From: Streptomyces regalis
GTDB lineage: Bacteria; Actinomycetota; Actinomycetes; Streptomycetales; Streptomycetaceae
Assembly: GCF_001509475.1 (NCBI RefSeq)
Contig: NZ_LLZG01000374.1
Location: 1 to 49,966, forward strand
Direction: 5' to 3'
Length of the DNA: 49,966 bases
Part shown: one piece after another, positions 27,094-35,920 of the stretch
How the letters are laid out: each line of letters starts with the position of its first letter
How positions within the stretch are numbered: the stretch's first letter is position 1
Made by a program: the position numbers and the translations under genes
Notes under the pieces: model-generated
What the model was told of the DNA's origin: nothing
What the model saw: the letters and a program-made list of their open reading frames with translations, nothing else
Database searches by the model: none

Positions 27094-27427
27094 GCCCCGC
27101 CCAAGCCCCTCAGATCCGAGTCCCGCCGCTTGCGGCACCTACGCAGCCGCCGTCCTGCCCGACCAACTGCCCCCTACCGGCAACCGCGACGACCGGCGCC
27201 GCCGGTCACACGGGGCGAAGGACAGCCTGCCCAGGCCTGACACGACCCCAACCTTCAATCTGCCTACGAACAGGCCTGTTCACCGGGCGTGGTGGTACCG
27301 GCTGCGCCTCCGGAACGTCTGCCTCAGCACGTGTCTGGGCTGCTGTCCGCGCCATTGTGAACGCCCCATTGTCAGTCGCCATCCGTTAGGAGATCCCACG
27401 AGGCGGCGAGCGAGAAGGCGTGATCGG
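27094..27427 (+). other. 334-base gap upstream of the helicase gene
   Basis: I see no convincing gene here. The region should hold the helicase promoter on the minus strand. Base composition is slightly less G+C-rich than the neighbours and stays so up to about 28.3 kb, which suggests acquired or decaying DNA. Confidence 0.4.
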
Positions 27428-27613
27428 ATGGCAGCGGCTCGGCGGGCGGTGATCGTGTGGGCGGTGCTGAGCGCGGGCTGGACCGGCGCGGTCGTGCGCC
27501 GGGACGGCCTCGCACGGGACCCCGGTCTGTGGGGCACGATCTGCCTCGGGGTGGCCGCGATGCCGGCCACGCTGCTGGTCTTCGTGGTCACACTCGCCCC
27601 GATGATCGTTGTT
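27428..27613 (+). pseudogene. small two-helix membrane protein, probably truncated
   Basis: ATG at 27428 begins MAAARRAVIVWAVLSAGWTG, followed by GLWGTICLGVAAMPATLLVF and VVTLAPMIVVAA, two clear transmembrane segments with good Streptomyces codon bias. After VVAA the same frame continues open to 28096, but the residues become low-quality (histidine- and threonine-rich) and overlap the next ORF. This suggests the genuine gene was cut here. No family recognised. Confidence 0.3.
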
Positions 27614-27792
27614 GCGGCAAGCCGCAGTCTTCGGCCAACGCATCCAGGCATGGGCCAAACCCCCGTGGTGCACCACTGGCGCCATGACCCCGGGGTCACA
27701 CATCCCGACGGGGACGACCTTGCGTTCGTCCCGGAGGCAACCGGTGATGCGGCCGCTGATCTCGGGCTCCTGGTACGACGTCACCGTGAGGC

Positions 27793-28284
27793 ATGCCCCA
27801 GAGCAATCCCACGCCATTGCTTCACGATCTCGCGGAGAGCCTCGAGGCCGACGGGCCACGGCTGCGGCTGCCCGACGGACGTGCCCTCTCCGGGCTGCCT
27901 GGCTGGGGGAAGCCATCTGCAGCAAGGCGCCCGTACCACCCCGGAGATTACGAGAACGACGAGGACGGGCAGCCGGACAAGGACCAGTTGCTCACCATCC
28001 TGGCGTGGGGCCCGCGTCGGCAGACGGCTCTGCAGAACGTCACGCTGGACGACGACCGCGACAACCCCGGACACATGGCCTGCAACCTCAGCCTGACGAG
28101 CGCTGAACACCCACAACCGGTGAGACGCTCGGTGAAGTTCCAGACCAGTTGCGGCAGATGGACGAAGTACGCCGGCGGCCATCCAGCTGTCACATGGAGT
28201 GGCGAGCGGGAAACCATCGCTGCCGTAGGCACGCTGAGTGACTGTTGGGCGGAGGGTTTCGTCGGCCCGCTTCGAGGTGGGTAG
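27793..28284 (+). CDS. hypothetical protein
   Basis: 163 residues from ATG at 27793. The first ~110 residues look like real protein: LLHDLAESLEADGPRLRLPD, DYENDEDGQPDKDQLLTILA, WGPRRQTALQNVTLDDDRDN. The tail is cysteine/glycine-rich and less convincing. No signal peptide, membrane segment or known motif is visible. It follows the truncated membrane gene on the same strand. The ribosome-binding site is weak (GTGAGG). Function unknown; it may itself be a fragment. Confidence 0.4.
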   Translation: MPQSNPTPLLHDLAESLEADGPRLRLPDGRALSGLPGWGKPSAARRPYHPGDYENDEDGQPDKDQLLTILAWGPRRQTALQNVTLDDDRDNPGHMACNLSLTSAEHPQPVRRSVKFQTSCGRWTKYAGGHPAVTWSGERETIAAVGTLSDCWAEGFVGPLRGG

Positions 28285-28404
28285 TTGTCTCGGCAGAGTG
28301 AACCCCGTGACCCGTGGAGATGGGCGGACGCGGGCCTTTGGCTCCTTCCCACCTCTGGATCGATATCGGCCCGGCCGCCCCATGCACTCTGGACTGGGCC
28401 GCGG

Positions 28405-29736
28405 TCAAGCGCCCGCGACGCCGCCGGGAGCCGTCCGGGCGGGGCACTCGCCGGCATGCGTCGCGCGGCCGAGGCCGGGTGGGGGACCGTCGGTCGGCAG
28501 ATCCTGCGTGACTTGGCCGGTTTCGTCCGGGAGTGGGGTGAAGGCGACGTCCAGGCGGGTGAGCGCGCGGAAGTTGAGGCTGCGCTGCCACTGCGGCGCG
28601 GTGCCGTCGAGGCGCAGACCGGGGAGCCGGGTGAGAAGCGCTTCCAGTGCGACAGTACCTTCCAGCCGGGCCAGCGCCGCGCCGAGGCAGAAGTGCGGTC
28701 CGTGCCCGAACGCCATGTGCCGTCCGCCGGGCCGCTCGAAGTCCAGTACATGGGGATCGGGAAACACGGCCGGATCCCGGTTGGCGGCGCCGCACACGAG
28801 GAGCACTGTCTGCCCTTCGGTGACAGTGCGGCCGGCCAGGTCCAGGTCGTGGCGCGCCCGGCGCAGCATCAGCTGTACCGGGGCGTCGTAGCGCAGGAGT
28901 TCCTCGACTGCGGCGGGCATCAGATCGGGCCGGCGGCGCAGTTGGTCGGCCGCGTGCGGGTGGCGGAGCAGGGCGAGTGTGGCGTTGCCGATGAAGTGGG
29001 TGGTGGTCTCGTGGCCGGCGATCAGGAGCAGGGCGCAGTTGGCGAGGAGTTCGTCGAAGTCCTGGTCGGTGTCCTGTGCCTGTGCGGTCACCAGCGCGCG
29101 CAGGGTATGGAGGGCCGGCGGGGTGTCGTGGCGGGTGAAGTGTTCGCGGAGGTAGGCGAGCATGTCCGCCATGCTCTGCGAGGCCGCGCGGTTGCCGTCG
29201 GCGTCGAGCCGGGAGTTGCCGATGGCTTCGGCGATCGGCTCGGACCAGGCGGCGAGGGCGGGGCGGTCCTGATGCGGTACGTCGAGCAGGTCGCAGATGA
29301 TGGTGAGAGGCAGGGGGCGGGCGAGGTCCGCGACGATGTCCATCCGGCCGGTCGGCGCGGCGTGGGTGATGATCCGGTCGACGGCTTCGGCGATCCGGGC
29401 TCGGAGTGCCGCTACTGCCCTGGGGGTGAAGGCCCTGCTGATCAGGGCCCGCAGCCGGGGGTGGTCGGGGGCGTCGCTGTAGAGCATCTGTCGGCTCAGG
29501 ACGCGGGCCAGCGGCCGCAGTTCCTCGGAGAGGGCTGCGATGTCGGGATAGCGCACTGAGGACAGCCTCGGGTCACCTGCGGCGCTGCTGACCACTGCGT
29601 GCCCGGTCGCGACCCAGGCGTCCAGGTGGCGGTCCCAGAAGAGGTCGTCGGCGCTCCGCAGCTCTTCGTAGAAGTCGTAGAGGCGCTCTTGGACTTGGGG
29701 CCGAAAGGCCCGCAGCAGCGATGAGGATGTGCGCAT
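28405..29736 (-). CDS. cytochrome P450
   Basis: 443 residues, a complete bacterial class I P450. The I-helix is LLIAGHETTTHFIGN, the K-helix ExxR lies in AAVEELLRYDAPVQLMLRR, and the haem-cysteine loop is MAFGHGPHFCLGAALARLEG. A ~35-residue proline/glycine-rich C-terminal extension follows the usual end (LTRLDVAFTPLP). It needs ferredoxin and a reductase from elsewhere. No biosynthetic genes adjoin it, so the substrate cannot be inferred. The start is ATG at 29736. Confidence 0.92.
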   Translation of the reverse strand: MRTSSSLLRAFRPQVQERLYDFYEELRSADDLFWDRHLDAWVATGHAVVSSAAGDPRLSSVRYPDIAALSEELRPLARVLSRQMLYSDAPDHPRLRALISRAFTPRAVAALRARIAEAVDRIITHAAPTGRMDIVADLARPLPLTIICDLLDVPHQDRPALAAWSEPIAEAIGNSRLDADGNRAASQSMADMLAYLREHFTRHDTPPALHTLRALVTAQAQDTDQDFDELLANCALLLIAGHETTTHFIGNATLALLRHPHAADQLRRRPDLMPAAVEELLRYDAPVQLMLRRARHDLDLAGRTVTEGQTVLLVCGAANRDPAVFPDPHVLDFERPGGRHMAFGHGPHFCLGAALARLEGTVALEALLTRLPGLRLDGTAPQWQRSLNFRALTRLDVAFTPLPDETGQVTQDLPTDGPPPGLGRATHAGECPARTAPGGVAGA

Positions 29737-29964
29737 TGTCGGATGTTAGTGGTTGCGCCGGAGCGCAGGGTCTCGTCGGCGCGGTTGCCGTGCGGCGCCT
29801 CGGAGAACTTCAGGCCAAGGACTCCTGACAAAAGTGGTGGGCTTGACCTGGTCAGAGGCCGGTGTCGTGCACGAGGCCGCTGGGTGGCGGGACGCGGTCA
29901 GCCGCGTAATCGCACGCGATAAACCCGGCGACGTCGGTGAACATCCCCGGGATACTGGTCGCCC

Positions 29965-30711
29965 ATGGATGAGGTCGAAGTCGTCGTCGCCCATTCCGAG
30001 CGCGCGACTCTGCGCGTCGGCGACGTGTTCCTGAAGGTGGACGCCGATCAGGCGCGCATCGATGTCGAGGTCGAGGCGATGTCCCTCGCGCCGGTCCCGA
30101 CCCCGGAGGTCCTGTGGCGCAAGCCGTCCGTGCTCGCGATCGCCGCACTACCGGGGACGACGCTCGGGCGCCTCGGCGGGCCGTCGACCGGGTCGCCGGC
30201 GGCGTGGGCCGCAGCGGGCGCCGCCATCCGGAAGCTGCACGACGCGCCGCTGCCGTCCCGGTCGGGCCAGGCCGGCCGGAGCATCGTCGCGCTGGTGGCG
30301 GAACTCGACGACGAGTGCGAGTGGCTCGTGACGAACGGCGTCCTGCCCGCGGACCTGGTCACCCGCAACCGCCAGGTCGCCGAGGCCGCGCTCCGGCCGT
30401 GGACTGCGGCGTTCACTCACGGCGACCTGCAGATCGCGCACGTCTTCGTCGACGGCGACGAGGTCACGGGCATCATCGACTGGTCCGAGGCGGGTCAGGG
30501 TGATGCCCTGTACGACCTCGCCACCTTCACGCTCGGAAACGAGGAGCACCTCGACGACGTCATCGCCGGCTACGGCACCGACATCGACCTCGACGTGATC
30601 CACGGGTGGTGGTCCTTGCGAAGCCTGCTGATAGTTCGCTGGCTGATCGAGCACGGCTTCGACCCCTTCGCGCCAGGCTGTGAGGTCGACGTGCTGAGAT
30701 CCCGGATGTGA
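29965..30711 (+). CDS. aminoglycoside phosphotransferase-family kinase
   Basis: 248 residues. The APH/choline-kinase catalytic loop FTHGDLQIAHVFVDGDEVTG and the metal-binding IIDWSEAGQGDALYDLA are intact. The N-terminal lobe (RVGDVFLKVDADQARIDVEV) holds the ATP-binding lysine. Such kinases phosphorylate aminoglycosides, homoserine or other small hydroxyl compounds; true resistance activity cannot be told from sequence. It is shorter than typical APH(3') enzymes and resembles the generic actinobacterial group. ATG at 29965. Neighbours give no further hint. Confidence 0.85.
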   Translation: MDEVEVVVAHSERATLRVGDVFLKVDADQARIDVEVEAMSLAPVPTPEVLWRKPSVLAIAALPGTTLGRLGGPSTGSPAAWAAAGAAIRKLHDAPLPSRSGQAGRSIVALVAELDDECEWLVTNGVLPADLVTRNRQVAEAALRPWTAAFTHGDLQIAHVFVDGDEVTGIIDWSEAGQGDALYDLATFTLGNEEHLDDVIAGYGTDIDLDVIHGWWSLRSLLIVRWLIEHGFDPFAPGCEVDVLRSRM

Positions 30712-30928
30712 CGCTGTGCCGGCCCGACTGCCAGGTATGCGTTCTGACGCATCGAGCAGGCCATCCCCTGGGGCGCATCGTCTGCCCCAACTCTCAGCAA
30801 AGTGCGGTGCGCAGTCGTCGCCAGCAGATGACGGCGCCGGATGAGACCTCGACCTTCCTTGCGTTCCGGAAACCCGGTCCGGCCTGTCGCACATTCCGCT
30901 GCTGCTGGCACGAGTCGGGACGGATGGC

Positions 30929-31063
30929 GTGATCCTGTTCTGGGCACCGATCATCACCGCCGGTGTGCTGCTCTTCAGGGCCCTCGCCCGGCCGGAGCCC
31001 GACCGATACGCCAAAGACGGGTGCCCTGTGCCCACGACCGAGCAATTGCTGGCGAGGTCGCGC
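30929..31063 (+). pseudogene. SHOCT-type small membrane protein remnant
   Basis: GTG at 30929 starts a frame reading ILFWAPIITAGVLLFRALAR then PEPDRYAKDGCPVPTTEQLL AR: a membrane helix followed by the start of a SHOCT (short C-terminal) motif. The usual continuation (..RFARGEIDxxEYxxRL) is lost to a frame change. The flanking bases from 30712 to 30928 hold nothing I recognise. Confidence 0.4.
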
Positions 31064-31109
31064 CGTACTTGGAGGAGTGGTCTGCTGGATGTATCCGTAG
31101 GAGGGCACG

Positions 31110-31946
31110 ATGCGTCACACCCTTACCTCTGTCCTCGCCCCCACGCGGTCGCCCGCGCCGACCGGAGCCGGCGGAGGGTTGCTGCCGAAGCGGGATCTCG
31201 CGGCCGCCTGGTTCCTCGTCGTCCTGATCGCGGTGCCCGCGTGGGCGCTCACGATCGGCCAGGCTCGGGACATGGGGGTCGAGCCCGGGACGATGGGGGT
31301 GGCGCTGCCCCTGTTCCTGCTGCTGTGGGTGACGATGATGGCGGCCATGATGCTGCCGTCCATGGCGCCGGTTGCCATCACGTGGGTGCGGGGGATCGGT
31401 CGGCAGTCCTCAGGCTGGACCCGGGCCGCGCGCACCGTCGAGTTCGTCGGCGGGTACCTGATGGTGTGGACCGTCTTCGGGGCGCTCGCCTACGCGGCCC
31501 TGGCCCTCACCGGTGACCTGGTGGCCGACCATCCGACCGCCGGGCGCTGGATCGGCTTCACCGCGTTCCTCCTCGCCGGCCTGTACCAGCTCGGCCCGCT
31601 GAAGTACGTGTGCCTGCGGCACTGCCGCGACCCCATGAGCCACCTGATGCACTACGCCGGCTTTCGGCCACCGGCGCGCGACCTGCGGGTGGGCGTCCAT
31701 CACGGCGCCTACTGCGTCGGATGCTGCGCCGGGCTGATGGTCGTCCTCATCCCGCTCGGCGTGATGAACGTGGCGGCGATGGCCGGACTTGCCCTGGTGA
31801 TCTTCGTGGAGAAGCTGTGGTCCCGGGGCCCGCTGCTCGCCCGCGTCGTGGGCTTGGCGTTCCTCGTCCTGGCGGTGCTCGCGCCGTTCCAGGACTGGCT
31901 GCTGCCGGGGCTGCAGGGCTCGATGCCGTCGATGGACGGCATGTGA
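31110..31946 (+). CDS. DUF2182 predicted metal-binding membrane protein
   Basis: 278 residues with about seven transmembrane helices. Family marks are LLLWVTMMAAMMLPSMAPVA (methionine-rich helix), GGYLMVWTVFGALAY, the loop LYQLGPLKYVCLRHCRDPMS, YCVGCCAGLMVVLIPLGVMN and VIFVEKLWSRG. The clustered Met, Cys and His residues suggest binding of a soft metal such as copper. GGAGGG lies just before ATG at 31110. It converges on two DUF1326 genes; DUF2182 and DUF1326 genes often occur together, which points to a shared but uncharacterised function. Confidence 0.88.
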   Translation: MRHTLTSVLAPTRSPAPTGAGGGLLPKRDLAAAWFLVVLIAVPAWALTIGQARDMGVEPGTMGVALPLFLLLWVTMMAAMMLPSMAPVAITWVRGIGRQSSGWTRAARTVEFVGGYLMVWTVFGALAYAALALTGDLVADHPTAGRWIGFTAFLLAGLYQLGPLKYVCLRHCRDPMSHLMHYAGFRPPARDLRVGVHHGAYCVGCCAGLMVVLIPLGVMNVAAMAGLALVIFVEKLWSRGPLLARVVGLAFLVLAVLAPFQDWLLPGLQGSMPSMDGM

Positions 31947-32108
31947 CTCACCTGGTCATCGTCCCGCCAGGTCGCCCGCCGGCAGCTGAAGAAGCCCGCA
32001 CTCGACACACAGAACGGCACCACGTAGTTGAACAGCACACGCCACCAGGTCGCGGCCGTGGCATCCCCGGCCGTGATCACCGCACGTGTGTGCTGATGCG
32101 CGCTCTCG

Positions 32109-32732
32109 TCAGGCACGTCCCTGGCTGGCTCCTTCGGTCTCCTCGCTGCTGAAGACGTAGTCGGCCGTCTCGCCGTACGACGCCTCGTAACTCAGCCCGA
32201 AAGCATCGGAACGCCCGCTGGACCTGCCGACCTCGAACTCGGGAGCGAACCCGAACATGGCGTTCCTGATCTTTGTCGAACTGCCGTCGGGGCCGGTGAG
32301 CGGCTCGTAGGACAGCTCCGTCCTGCCCTCGACCGTGAGGCCGGGCCTTTCGCCGTCGGAGAGGGATACCTTCGCCCGTTCCATTCCCAGGTACTCGCCG
32401 TAGAACTGCGAGAGCTGGCCGAACGGACCGCCCTCGCGGCCGGACAGGATGCGCTCCAGGGCGTCCGCCTGCTCGCCGCTGGCCGCGCTGTCGACCACCA
32501 GTCCGACCTTCCAGTTGCCGGAGGTCAGGTTGGACGGGAAGTAGTTGTAGAAGGCGAAGTCCACACCGGACAGGTCCACATCGTCCAGATTTCCGTCCGC
32601 CACGTGGAAGACGGCCGTGCCCAGGCATTCGGTGCCGCCCTTGGCGTCCCGGGGCTGCCCGTCGTACGGGCAGCTGCACAGCACGGCGCACGAGCAGCCG
32701 GCGACGTACGTGCCGGATATCGTCCACGACAT
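32109..32732 (-). CDS. DUF1326 protein with CxCxxxCxC motif
   Basis: 207 residues, cytosolic (no signal peptide). The N-terminus has SWTISGTYVAGCSCAVLCSC, i.e. CxCxxxCxC, a probable metal or cluster site. The rest is beta-rich (VFHVADGNLDDVDLSGVDFA, GREGGPFGQL, SYEPLTGPDGSSTKIRNAMF) as in the DUF1326 family. A GGGAG precedes ATG at 32732. It is the distal of two DUF1326 genes on this strand, about 28% different in size-free layout from its upstream relative and clearly an ancient paralogue. Its function is unknown; the partner is probably the convergent DUF2182 protein. Confidence 0.88.
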   Translation of the reverse strand: MSWTISGTYVAGCSCAVLCSCPYDGQPRDAKGGTECLGTAVFHVADGNLDDVDLSGVDFAFYNYFPSNLTSGNWKVGLVVDSAASGEQADALERILSGREGGPFGQLSQFYGEYLGMERAKVSLSDGERPGLTVEGRTELSYEPLTGPDGSSTKIRNAMFGFAPEFEVGRSSGRSDAFGLSYEASYGETADYVFSSEETEGASQGRA

Positions 32733-32898
32733 AAGCTGCTCCCTTAAATTTCGTTTCCCGGCAAACCGGGCGAGCTGAATGATGGTGCCGATGAGACCTG
32801 CTCGTCGTCGCCTTGATCGACCGTGTCACCGCCGCGACTGCTGCAGGAAACGCCGCGCGATCACCGCTCCCGGCCTCTACCGGGGCTGGCGTGTGTGG

Positions 32899-33558
32899 TC
32901 AGGTTGGGCCGGTCCAGTCGAAGGGGAAGTGTTTGCTTGACTTGCCCGAACGGTCCCAGGTGAAGCCGAAGGCGTCGGCCCGGTCGGTGGTGGCGCGGCC
33001 CCAGGTGGCGATCTGGCCGGGGCCGACCTCGGCGCCGGGGGCGTTGTGCACCTGCACCCGTGCGCCTTCCGGGGTGGTCGGGCCGGTCAGCGCCTCGGCG
33101 GTTGCCGTGACCTTTCCGGGGATTTCCGCGCGCCAGGCTGCCAGGTTCTCGTCGACCTCGATGCGGATGGGCGCGAAGTCCATGCCTCTCATCTCGGGGC
33201 CGAACATCTCGCCGAACTCTGCGGGCCATCCGCCCGCCTCGCCGCCGAAGATCGCCTGGAGGGCGGTGCGCTGCTGTTCGTCGGCGCGCTCGTCGAAGAA
33301 GACCGCGGCGTAGGCGTCCGTGTGCTCGCGGGCCCAGGCGTTGCCCACGAAGGAGCCGAGCATCAGTACGTTGAGGCCGTCGAGCCGCACGTCACCGAAG
33401 TTGCCGTCCCGTATGTGCCAGGCCAGCACGCCCTCGCAGTCGCCGTAGGTCGGGGCCTGCGCGAACGTACAGGGGCACGGGATGGCGCACTTGCAGACAT
33501 CGAACCAGTCGCCTGCCAGATGCCAAGGCGGGGGACCGGTGGTGGGTTGCTCTGTCAT
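32899..33558 (-). CDS. DUF1326 protein, second paralogue
   Basis: 219 residues from ATG at 33558, preceded by GGAAGCGAG. It begins PPPWHLAGDWFDVCKCAIPC then PCTFAQAPTYGDCEGVLAWH, again with a CxCxxxCxC cluster, followed by DGNFGDVRLDGLNVLMLGSF, the GGEAGGWPAEFGEMFGPEMR loop and WDRSGKSSKHFPFDW at the end. It lies 166 bases upstream of the other DUF1326 gene on the same strand, and a short CCCGG-CAAA-CCGGG hairpin (32757-32770) sits between them. No signal peptide. Function unknown. Confidence 0.88.
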   Translation of the reverse strand: MTEQPTTGPPPWHLAGDWFDVCKCAIPCPCTFAQAPTYGDCEGVLAWHIRDGNFGDVRLDGLNVLMLGSFVGNAWAREHTDAYAAVFFDERADEQQRTALQAIFGGEAGGWPAEFGEMFGPEMRGMDFAPIRIEVDENLAAWRAEIPGKVTATAEALTGPTTPEGARVQVHNAPGAEVGPGQIATWGRATTDRADAFGFTWDRSGKSSKHFPFDWTGPT

Positions 33559-33710
33559 CTCGCTTCCTTCCGCCGCGTTCGAGGTGATATCACTCCCTTT
33601 GTTCCAGCTTGCTCCTCGCTCGTTCTGCGGGCGAGGTGGCGCCAGGCACGTGTGACTGGTGGTGGTGAGGTGTGCGCTGGTCGCGTCGCCCGGCATGACG
33701 CGCTGCTGAC

Positions 33711-33931
33711 GATGCCGCCTTACCCGTTGGCCTACCGGGGCCGGCGGCGGCGCCCTGACACAGATCACCTTGGTGCCCACGGCGACCGCCTACGGGATGA
33801 TGGTCCACACCGTGGACGGTGACACGATCGCCGAGACAACCGGCTTCACCGAGCCCGGCCCCTTCCCTCTCTTCGGTCTGCCCGATCACCTTTCCGAACG
33901 TGGATACATGGGAGGCATGAATGCCGTATGA
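33711..33931 (+). pseudogene. unrecognised C-terminal coding remnant before tfoX-like gene
   Basis: A frame open from 33711 to TGA at 33931 reads ALTQITLVPTATAYGMMVHT, VDGDTIAETTGFTEPGPFPL and FGLPDHLSERGYMGGM. This looks like natural protein with good codon bias, but it has no plausible start and overlaps the next gene by 11 bases. I do not recognise a family. The 150 bases before it (33559-33710) hold nothing clear apart from the DUF1326 promoter region. Confidence 0.35.
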
Positions 33932-34259
33932 CGAAGCCCTCGCCGAGCGGGTCCGGGGCGCGCTGCCGCCGGTCGCCGACCTCGACGAACGCAAGATGTT
34001 CGGCGGACTGGCCTTCCTGCTGGGCGGCCACATGTTCTGTGGCGTCGTCCACGACGAGCTCATGGTCCGACTCGGCCCGGACGGCGTCATCGAGGCGCTG
34101 CGGCGCCCGGGCGTGCGCCCGATGGACTTCACCGGTCGCACCATGAAGTCCATGGTGTTCGTGACGTCGGAGGCGCTGGCAGGACCGGCGCTCGACGACT
34201 GGGTCGCCCAGGCCGTCGCCTACGCCCGCACCTTGCCGCCCAAAACAGCGGCCAAATGA
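33921..34259 (+). CDS. TfoX/Sxy N-terminal-domain protein
   Basis: 112 residues: LAERVRGALPPVADLDERKM, FGGLAFLLGGHMFCGVVHDE, LMVRLGPDG and a C-terminal helix ending YARTLPPKTAAK. This is the stand-alone TfoX N-terminal domain common in actinobacteria. In gammaproteobacteria TfoX controls competence, but the single-domain forms have no proven role. ATG at 33921 follows GGGAGGC. Confidence 0.85.
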   Translation: MPYDEALAERVRGALPPVADLDERKMFGGLAFLLGGHMFCGVVHDELMVRLGPDGVIEALRRPGVRPMDFTGRTMKSMVFVTSEALAGPALDDWVAQAVAYARTLPPKTAAK

Positions 34260-34562
34260 GGCAGGTGCGCGCCGGGTGGCCGCTCATGTGGATGACCCCG
34301 TCGCTGTGGCCTGGCGGCCACGGTCCACCGGGAGATCAAGAACTTGCCGGCGCACCGGCGTTGCCCGACGGGACGACGATGGCTCACCTGCCGCTGGGGC
34401 GCTGACCTGCTCACCGGCTCATCGGCTGCCAGGAGCGAGCCACCGGGCTTGGGTGAGGCCGATCCGGGGCGGGTCTTCGGGACAGCGTGTCGATTTGCGG
34501 GAGAGTCGTTCGTAGCAAGGGTGCGAGGTGGGAAGTGCCCACCGAGGACCGGGAGTGCCACC

Positions 34563-34799
34563 ATGACGTCCGCGAGCGCCTGGGTCTTCTCCGGCCGCCT
34601 GCACGACCCCGACACCGCCACGGTAGTCCGGGTCTCCGGGAGTGAGGTGCTCACCACCGACGGGCCCTTCGTGGAATCGAAGGAGCACCTCGGCGGCTTC
34701 TACGTCATCGAGGCCGAGGACCTCGACGCCACGCTCGGGTGGGCGGCGAGGGTCACCGCCGCCCAGCCCTGTCCGGCATTGTGCCGCCGTGAACGATGA
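34563..34799 (+). pseudogene. YCII/DGPF-domain protein, truncated at both ends
   Basis: 78 codons: SAWVFSGRLHDPDTATVVRV, LTTDGPFVESKEHLGGFYVI, EAEDLDATLGWAARVTAA. The DGPF block identifies the YCII-related family, often encoded beside ECF sigma factors. Family members have about 115-135 residues. Here the first ~45 are missing, and the usual ...TPIEVRPF ending is replaced by an unrelated cysteine-rich tail. The surrounding stretches 34260-34562 and 34800-35070 contain no other gene I can support. Confidence 0.6.
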
Positions 34800-35070
34800 G
34801 ACCTGCCGGAACATGAATGGAGAGCAGCGGACGGCAACAGCGGATCCGGACGAGTGACCGGCCTGGCTGTATGGGCGCCTCATACACCGAAGGGCGCGTC
34901 GGGGGTTGTCACGGACATCCAGGCCCGCCCCTGACCGCGCCGGTTCCCGCATACCCGGACTTTTGGCCGGGCGGGCGATGGGGGCGGTGGTGCCCTTCAG
35001 CCGCTCCTTGAGACGGGCCGACCGTGGCCGGAGGGCTCATCTCGCACAGCCGGTTCCGGTGTACCGCCAT

Positions 35071-35110
35071 ATACATACCGTCTACTCCTCATACATACCG
35101 TCTACTCCTC
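35071..35110 (+). repeat. 20-base tandem duplication over the STAS gene's 3' end
   Basis: ATACATACCGTCTACTCCTC occurs twice, perfectly, at 35071-35090 and 35091-35110. The second copy contains the last codons and TAG stop of the STAS gene (minus strand), so the first copy duplicates its C-terminal codons and stop just downstream. Confidence 0.9.
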
Positions 35111-35440
35111 GATCACGGCGACCGCCTTGAATCCGGCCTGGCGCAGGGTCCGCTGCACATCGTGCCGGGCGCCGCGGATGGTGAGCGCCGCATTCTTCGG
35201 TCGCTGCTCGGTGGCCGCGCGGAGGAGCGCGTAGGCGCAGGCGAGGTCGAGGTGGGTGACACCGCTCATGTCGAGGGCCCACTCGGCGGTCTCGTCCAAG
35301 CGCCGGTCGGCGAGGCGTTCCTCCAGCTCGCGGGCGGCTCCAGTCCCGAGGTCACCGGCCAGGGTGACCTGGGCGCGCTCGGCGCCGGCGGCAGTGATGT
35401 CCACACTCGGCGACGGGGTGGGGCCAGGTTCGGCTGCCAC
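35102..35440 (-). CDS. STAS-domain anti-sigma-factor antagonist-like protein
   Basis: 112 residues from GTG at 35440, which has CGGAGG 8 bases upstream. The domain reads AQVTLAGDLGTGAARELEER, WALDMSGVTHLDLACAYALL and LTIRGARHDVQRTLRQAGF. The conserved D-S-G phosphorylation loop (DMSGVTHLD) is present with Ser in the SpoIIAA position. Such proteins bind anti-sigma kinases in partner-switching; no kinase gene is adjacent. A 20-base duplication covers the stop. Confidence 0.78.
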   Translation of the reverse strand: MAAEPGPTPSPSVDITAAGAERAQVTLAGDLGTGAARELEERLADRRLDETAEWALDMSGVTHLDLACAYALLRAATEQRPKNAALTIRGARHDVQRTLRQAGFKAVAVIEE

Positions 35441-35920
35441 AACGATCACCTCCGCGACCGTCCGAGATTGCCCCGCTTTCCAGTATCTCCTCCGGACCCG
35501 GCGTGGCGCAGACGAACGGAGCAGGCGGCCTGGACGGCGGCTGTGGTGGGCTGCTGCCGCGGCGGGGGACGCGCCGGTGTTCGACGCTGCGCGGACGCAA
35601 GGTGCGCAACCTCCGCCACACGCCGTCGGGAACCGCACTCAGGGAATTGGTCGGGCTCGGTCGTGGCGTCGAAGTCGTCGCGCAAGCCCACCGTGCAGCT
35701 CGGCCGCCAGGCCGTGACACATGCGATCCGGTCGGTGCGAGGGAAAGCGCCGCTTCTGGCGTCCGGCGGTGTTCGGGGAGGGCTCCTCGGGTACCCGGGC
35801 GCCGGAACGTCGAGCGGCTGACGGACGAGGACCGGCTGGAGGCGTTTCGGGTCACTGGATTGATGACAACGCCTCTGTCGAGGCGGGGAGCACGCACCCC
35901 CGAGGCACATGGGAGGCACG
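35441..35920 (+). other. 480-base divergent gap between STAS and universal-stress genes
   Basis: No coding sequence with convincing residues was found on either strand. It must contain the promoters of both flanking genes. No clear palindrome or -10/-35 pair stood out. Confidence 0.4.

Noticed and set aside
32757..32770. CCCGG-CAAA-CCGGG hairpin between the DUF1326 genes as a terminator
   Set aside because: A 5-base stem is too short to call with confidence; the two genes may be co-transcribed.
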